Source: an uncultured Bacteroidales bacterium (GTDB lineage Bacteria; Bacteroidota; Bacteroidia; Bacteroidales; Bacteroidaceae). Taken from it: a DNA stretch of 64,000 nucleotides. The position numbers and the translations under genes are program-made. Positions 60,474 to 64,000 of this stretch are shown in pieces. The stretch lies in the NCBI GenBank assembly GCA_937916465.1, contig CALFTK010000029.1, forward strand, positions 1 to 64,000, written 5' to 3'. The number at the start of each line of letters is the position of its first letter. The first letter of the stretch is position 1. A model generated the notes under the pieces. It did not search any database. It worked only from the letters and a program-made list of their open reading frames with translations, and was not told where the DNA came from.

Positions 60474-61628
60474 TCATAATTTTCTCGCGCCATCGCCAAT
60501 AACTATTTCATAAACTTCCGGATAATGTCCGAATTTTTCGTTAAAGGCTACCTTTGTTTTTTCAATAAATGAATCGTGTAATGTATCAGGTATAAGGTTA
60601 ATGGTGCAACCACCAAATCCTCCACCCATAACTCTGCTGCCGGTAATTCCCGATTCTTGTGCCATGGAGGCCAAGAAATCAAGTTCTTCACAGCTTACTG
60701 TGTACTCTTTACTTAGTCCCCAATGAGTTTCGAACATCTTTTCTCCTACGGTTTCGTAGTTGCCTGTTTCCAACGCTTCGCAAACTGCAAGTACTCTCTC
60801 TTTCTCTCCGAGAACGTATTTAGCTCTGCAGAAATCGGTATGGTCAATTTGGTCTTTTACCTCTTGAAGCATTGACATGTTGGCGTCTCTGAGCGATTTA
60901 ACTTCCGGATGAAGATTCGCAATCAAGGCAACAACATGTTCACAACTCTCTCTACGTTCGTTGTATTCTGTGCCCAACGAATGTTTTACACAAGAATTTA
61001 TAAGAGTTAGTCTGTATCCTTCAGGTTGAAATGGGAAGTATTTGTATTCCAATGTTCGACAGTCCAACCTGATAAGACAGTTCTTTTTGCCAAATAGAGA
61101 AGCAAACTGATCCATTATGCCACATTTTACACCGCAATAGTTGTGTTCTGTAGCTTGCCCAATTTTTGCCAGTTCAAATTTATCTATACTATTGTTTGCA
61201 AAAATATCGTTTAGGGCTATTGAAAAGACATTTTCAAGTGCTGCCGATGATGACATACCGGAACCTGCAGGTATATTTCCTGTAAAGGCTGCGTCAAAGC
61301 CTTTTACCTCTATACCACGTTTCATCATCTCTTTGCAAACTCCAAAAACATAGCAAGCCCAATGATACTTGGGCTTTGTTTCCTGATCTAATTCAAATTC
61401 TACATACTGCTTATTATCCGGCATGTCGAGCGCATAAACTCTTACAACGGTTAATCCGTTAGCAGATATTTCTGCGGTAATACCTTTATCAACAGCACCC
61501 GGCATAACGAAACCATTGTTGTAGTCGGTATGTTCGCCTATCAGGTTAATTCTACCCGGAGCAAAGTATTGTTCTCCGTTATAACCGAATTTTTCAGCAA
61601 ATATTTTTCCCAATGTGGAATTGTCCAT
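60474..61628 (-). CDS. galK: galactokinase
   Basis: A 384-residue GHMP kinase phosphorylating galactose at C1. The galactokinase signature GRINLIGEHTDYNNGFVMPG is near residues 24-43, the ATP loop GNIPAGSGMSSSAALE near 116-131, and the C-terminal motif MGGGFGGCTINLI near 332-344. Full length. Its presence among arabinose genes suggests joint use of arabinose and galactose from arabinogalactan. Confidence 0.96.
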   Translation of the reverse strand: MDNSTLGKIFAEKFGYNGEQYFAPGRINLIGEHTDYNNGFVMPGAVDKGITAEISANGLTVVRVYALDMPDNKQYVEFELDQETKPKYHWACYVFGVCKEMMKRGIEVKGFDAAFTGNIPAGSGMSSSAALENVFSIALNDIFANNSIDKFELAKIGQATEHNYCGVKCGIMDQFASLFGKKNCLIRLDCRTLEYKYFPFQPEGYRLTLINSCVKHSLGTEYNERRESCEHVVALIANLHPEVKSLRDANMSMLQEVKDQIDHTDFCRAKYVLGEKERVLAVCEALETGNYETVGEKMFETHWGLSKEYTVSCEELDFLASMAQESGITGSRVMGGGFGGCTINLIPDTLHDSFIEKTKVAFNEKFGHYPEVYEIVIGDGARKL

Positions 61629-61645
61629 GACAGCCAGAATGTTTA

Positions 61646-62731
61646 TTATTCAACACCAAAACGATAAATAGTGGTTTGTGTATAAACTTCACCCGGATTA
61701 AGCACTGTCGATGGGAAATATGGTCTGTTAGGACTGTCTGGGAAATGTTGAGCCTCAAAACAGATTGCACAACGTTTTGGAAGTGTAGAACCATGTGCAC
61801 ATGTGCTTCCGCTACAGTAGTTTCCGCTATATACCTGAACTCCCGGTTCTGTTGTATAACACTCCAGATAGCGGCCGCTTTCAGAATCATAACATTTGGC
61901 GGCAAAGCTCAGTTCGCCCGGTTCTCTCTTGTTAAGTACCCAACAGTGGTCATAGCCGTTACCATTTGCTGTCTGCTGTGAACTTTCTATTCTTTCTCCT
62001 ACTTTGTGTGGTGTTCTGAAATCGAATGCTGTTCCCTCTACACTGTCTATAGTACCCAATGGAATAGCTGTGTCATCAATAGGAATATAGTGGTCTGCGT
62101 TAAGTGTCAAATCATAATCCAATACGGAAGGAGTATCTTTACGCATTCCATTCAAATTGAAATATGCGTGTTGTGTTAGATTCAGTATAGTCTTTTTGTC
62201 TGTAGTTGCTTCGTATTCAATTACAAATTCATTGTTATCTGTCAGTTTGTATGTTACATCAATACTGAGTGTGCCTGGAAAACCTTCTTCTCCATCGGCT
62301 GCAGTGTAGTGTAATTTTAATGTCTGCTGATCAATCTGTTCTGCATCCCATACACGTTTGTGGAATCCTGTTGGTCCGCCATGTAGATGGTTTACTCCGT
62401 TGTTTAGGGCTACACTGTATTGTTTTCCATCTAGTGTGAATTTACCTGCTGCAATACGGTTACCATAGCGTCCTATAAGTGTGCTCAGAAATTCTTCCTT
62501 GCTGTTCATTACATTTTCAAGACTATCGTGCCCCATAACTACACTTGCCATCTTGCCATTACGGTCAGGCATCATTATGGATAGTAATGCTCCTGCAAAA
62601 TTGGTAGCTGCAATTTCACAACCGCTTTTGTTCTTAAGTATGTATAAATCTGTCTTTTTACCTTGGATAATGCCTTGGAAATTTTCTCTTTTTAAACCTG
62701 AAAGGTTATTCTCAATGTAGAAATTGTTCAT
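61646..62731 (-). CDS. galM: aldose 1-epimerase, cytoplasmic form
   Basis: A 361-residue mutarotase without a signal peptide. GRYGNRIAAGKFTLDG, the His of LTQHAYFNLNG and YDHCWVLN, and the Glu of AICFEAQHFPDSPN are conserved. It is the first gene of the arabinose/galactose operon, 17 bases before galK, and is preceded by a promoter overlapped by an 11-bp inverted repeat. It supplies the alpha anomer for galactokinase. Confidence 0.93.
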   Translation of the reverse strand: MNNFYIENNLSGLKRENFQGIIQGKKTDLYILKNKSGCEIAATNFAGALLSIMMPDRNGKMASVVMGHDSLENVMNSKEEFLSTLIGRYGNRIAAGKFTLDGKQYSVALNNGVNHLHGGPTGFHKRVWDAEQIDQQTLKLHYTAADGEEGFPGTLSIDVTYKLTDNNEFVIEYEATTDKKTILNLTQHAYFNLNGMRKDTPSVLDYDLTLNADHYIPIDDTAIPLGTIDSVEGTAFDFRTPHKVGERIESSQQTANGNGYDHCWVLNKREPGELSFAAKCYDSESGRYLECYTTEPGVQVYSGNYCSGSTCAHGSTLPKRCAICFEAQHFPDSPNRPYFPSTVLNPGEVYTQTTIYRFGVE

Positions 62732-62738
62732 AATGATA

Positions 62739-62805
62739 TTTCGTTAATTGGTTACTCTATGTTAATAACAAGGCAAATTAACGAAAAATCAACAACTATA
62801 GCAAA
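62739..62805 (-). promoter_or_regulatory. promoter and operator-like palindrome of the galM-galK-ara operon
   Basis: On the minus strand TTTG (62805-62802) is followed after 20 bases by TTAATTTG (62781-62774), one base from consensus. Perfect 11-bp inverted repeats TTTCGTTAATT (62739-62749) and AATTAACGAAA (62776-62786) overlap the -7 element and the start of the transcript. The distal arm would not be transcribed, so a DNA-binding regulator is more likely than an RNA hairpin. Confidence 0.6.
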
Positions 62806-62821
62806 TAAATATAGATAAAAG

Positions 62822-64000
62822 TTAACCCTGAATATAGAATTCTACCATACTTAGAAGGTCTGCAACAACGAATGTACTTCCTCCTACAAAGATAAAGTCA
62901 TTGGCAGCCGCTTCTGCTCTGGCAGCCGCTATGGCTTGTGGTACAGTGTTGTATGTGTTTCCGTGCAGTCCCAATGACAATCCAATTTTCTGAAGTTCTG
63001 CTACATTTATACTGCGTTCTACGCTTGCCTGTGTAAAATAATATTTAGCATTCTTTGGTAGCAGTGATAGTGTGGCATTAATATCTTTGTCTTTAACCAT
63101 GCCTATCACAATCCTGATGTTGGCATATTTGCCTTCGTCAGAAAAATTCTGTAATTGCTGGGCTATGTACTTCATACCATGGCTGTTGTGCGCAGTATCG
63201 CACACAATAAGAGGGTATGATGATACCTTTTGCCATCTGCCTCGTAAACCGGTCATCTCAATTACACTTTCAAAACCTTTCAGAATATCTTTGTCGGTTA
63301 TTTTAAATCCAAGTTTACGTAACATCTCTACTGAATGGAGTATGGTATTGGCATTTGTCTTTTGACAATATCCAGCCAATTCACTTTTTATAGTGGGAAT
63401 ACTCTCAGTATGGTAGTATATAGTGTCAATTTCTTTACACTCTTCCGATAGTATGAGATTGTTGTCCTGAGCAAAATCAATGGTCGATTCGCTCTCTCTT
63501 GCCTTTTTTTCAAATACAACCTTTGTTTCAGGAGTGTGTTCGCCTATTACAACTGCTGTTTTGGGCTTTATAATACCGGCTTTTTCTGCTGCTATCTGTT
63601 CAAGGGTATTACCTAAATATGCAGTGTGGTCAAATCCAATATTGGTTATTATGGATAGTACCGGTTTTATAATGTTTGTACAGTCTAATCGGCCACCCAG
63701 TCCGGTCTCTATTACGGCTATATCTACTTCACTTTCAGAAAAATAACTAAAAGCCATGGCTGTAGTTATTTCAAAAAAAGATGGTTTGATGTCTTCAATT
63801 ACATCTTTATAGTCTTCAATAAACTTAACTACAAAATTCTGGTCTATAGGCTGGCCGTTTATTCTTATTCTTTCTCTAAAATCTACCAGATGTGGCGATG
63901 TGTATAATCCTACTTTTAACCCAGTTGACTGTAGAATACCTGCAATTGTGTGCGATACACTGCCTTTACCATTGGTGCCAGCTACGTGTATGCTTTTGAA
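62822..64000 (-). CDS. folC: folylpolyglutamate synthase / dihydrofolate synthase (5' end cut)
   Basis: The frame runs from the right window edge to a stop at 62822, giving 392 residues without the N-terminus. The ATP loop VAGTNGKGSVSHT is near the edge, followed by SPHLVDFRERIRING. VIETGLGGRLDCTN and SIITNIGFDHTAYLG are Mur-ligase-family motifs of FolC. The enzyme adds glutamate to dihydropteroate and folates. A shorter Met start inside is rejected because the conserved ATP loop lies upstream of it. Confidence 0.93.
   Translation of the reverse strand, partial: FKSIHVAGTNGKGSVSHTIAGILQSTGLKVGLYTSPHLVDFRERIRINGQPIDQNFVVKFIEDYKDVIEDIKPSFFEITTAMAFSYFSESEVDIAVIETGLGGRLDCTNIIKPVLSIITNIGFDHTAYLGNTLEQIAAEKAGIIKPKTAVVIGEHTPETKVVFEKKARESESTIDFAQDNNLILSEECKEIDTIYYHTESIPTIKSELAGYCQKTNANTILHSVEMLRKLGFKITDKDILKGFESVIEMTGLRGRWQKVSSYPLIVCDTAHNSHGMKYIAQQLQNFSDEGKYANIRIVIGMVKDKDINATLSLLPKNAKYYFTQASVERSINVAELQKIGLSLGLHGNTYNTVPQAIAAARAEAAANDFIFVGGSTFVVADLLSMVEFYIQG

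Noticed and set aside
62822..63757. Short 311-residue start for folC
   Set aside because: The conserved ATP-binding loop and further family sequence continue upstream in frame to the window edge.
1..64000. tRNA or rRNA genes
   Set aside because: No cloverleaf-like or rRNA-like sequence was noticed in the intergenic spaces; this was by eye and a covariance search would be needed to be certain.

Overview
This 64 kb window looks like the chromosome of a Bacteroidales bacterium (Bacteroides/Prevotella-like, probably host-associated). The base composition is A+T-rich. Promoters fit the Bacteroidetes form (TTTG, about 20 bases, then TAnnTTTG), for example before rpsA, yefM and the gene pair at 18.6 kb. 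Several gene groups are typical of the phylum: 6-bladed beta-propeller lipoproteins, a sigma-54 regulator followed by lptE and secG, and an araB-araA-araD-symporter-galM-galK block like the one in Bacteroides thetaiotaomicron. Most genes are housekeeping or central metabolism. No tRNA, rRNA, prophage, insertion sequence or CRISPR array was seen.

Layout. 0-4 kb: end of an unknown gene, a beta-propeller lipoprotein, a PaaI-type thioesterase, an iron alcohol dehydrogenase and a DUF5715-like membrane protein. 4-14 kb: ilvE, trmB, a Mrp-type ATPase, ridA, a DEAD-box helicase, a coiled-coil membrane protein, valS and mazG. 14-17 kb: an ECF sigma factor with a putative anti-sigma factor and a Spy-like periplasmic protein, then ribonuclease Z. 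17-22.3 kb is an accessory island: two more beta-propeller lipoproteins, a membrane-anchored HTH protein, and between them a three-gene toxin/antitoxin/SecB-like chaperone (TAC) module framed by 79-bp direct repeats. 22.6-27 kb: rpsA and a large MG2-type surface protein.

27-35 kb appears to be a peptidoglycan-sugar salvage cluster: a BadF-type sugar kinase, an AmpG-like permease, an AmgK-like kinase fused to a RapZ C-terminal domain, a MurU-like nucleotidyltransferase, a HIT-like/SpoIID fusion and a glycosyltransferase. 35-38 kb: rlmN, a DUF4837 lipoprotein and pdxA. 38.4-42.7 kb is a tight run of nucleotidyltransferase/ATP-grasp fusion, CDP-alcohol phosphotransferase, flippase-like membrane protein and HAD phosphatase, suggesting synthesis and export of an unidentified phosphodiester-linked polar lipid. 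42.7-45.2 kb: a DPP-IV-like peptidase and a YefM-YoeB toxin-antitoxin pair. 45.6-48.2 kb: sigma-54 activator, lptE, an unknown gene and secG. 48-50.6 kb: ROK sugar kinase and a secreted histidine phosphatase. 50.8-62.7 kb: tkt-rpiB facing a long L-arabinose/galactose operon (galM, galK, lipoprotein galM, Na+/sugar symporter, araD, araA, araB). The window ends inside folC.

The most notable object is the TAC module at 18.5-20.0 kb: a small toxin-like protein, an XRE antitoxin with an extra C-terminal tail, and a solitary SecB-like chaperone, with its own promoter and exact flanking repeats. Next come the two unusual domain fusions in the cell-wall salvage cluster and the lipid-head-group cluster. 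All functions are read from sequence patterns; no database search was run.
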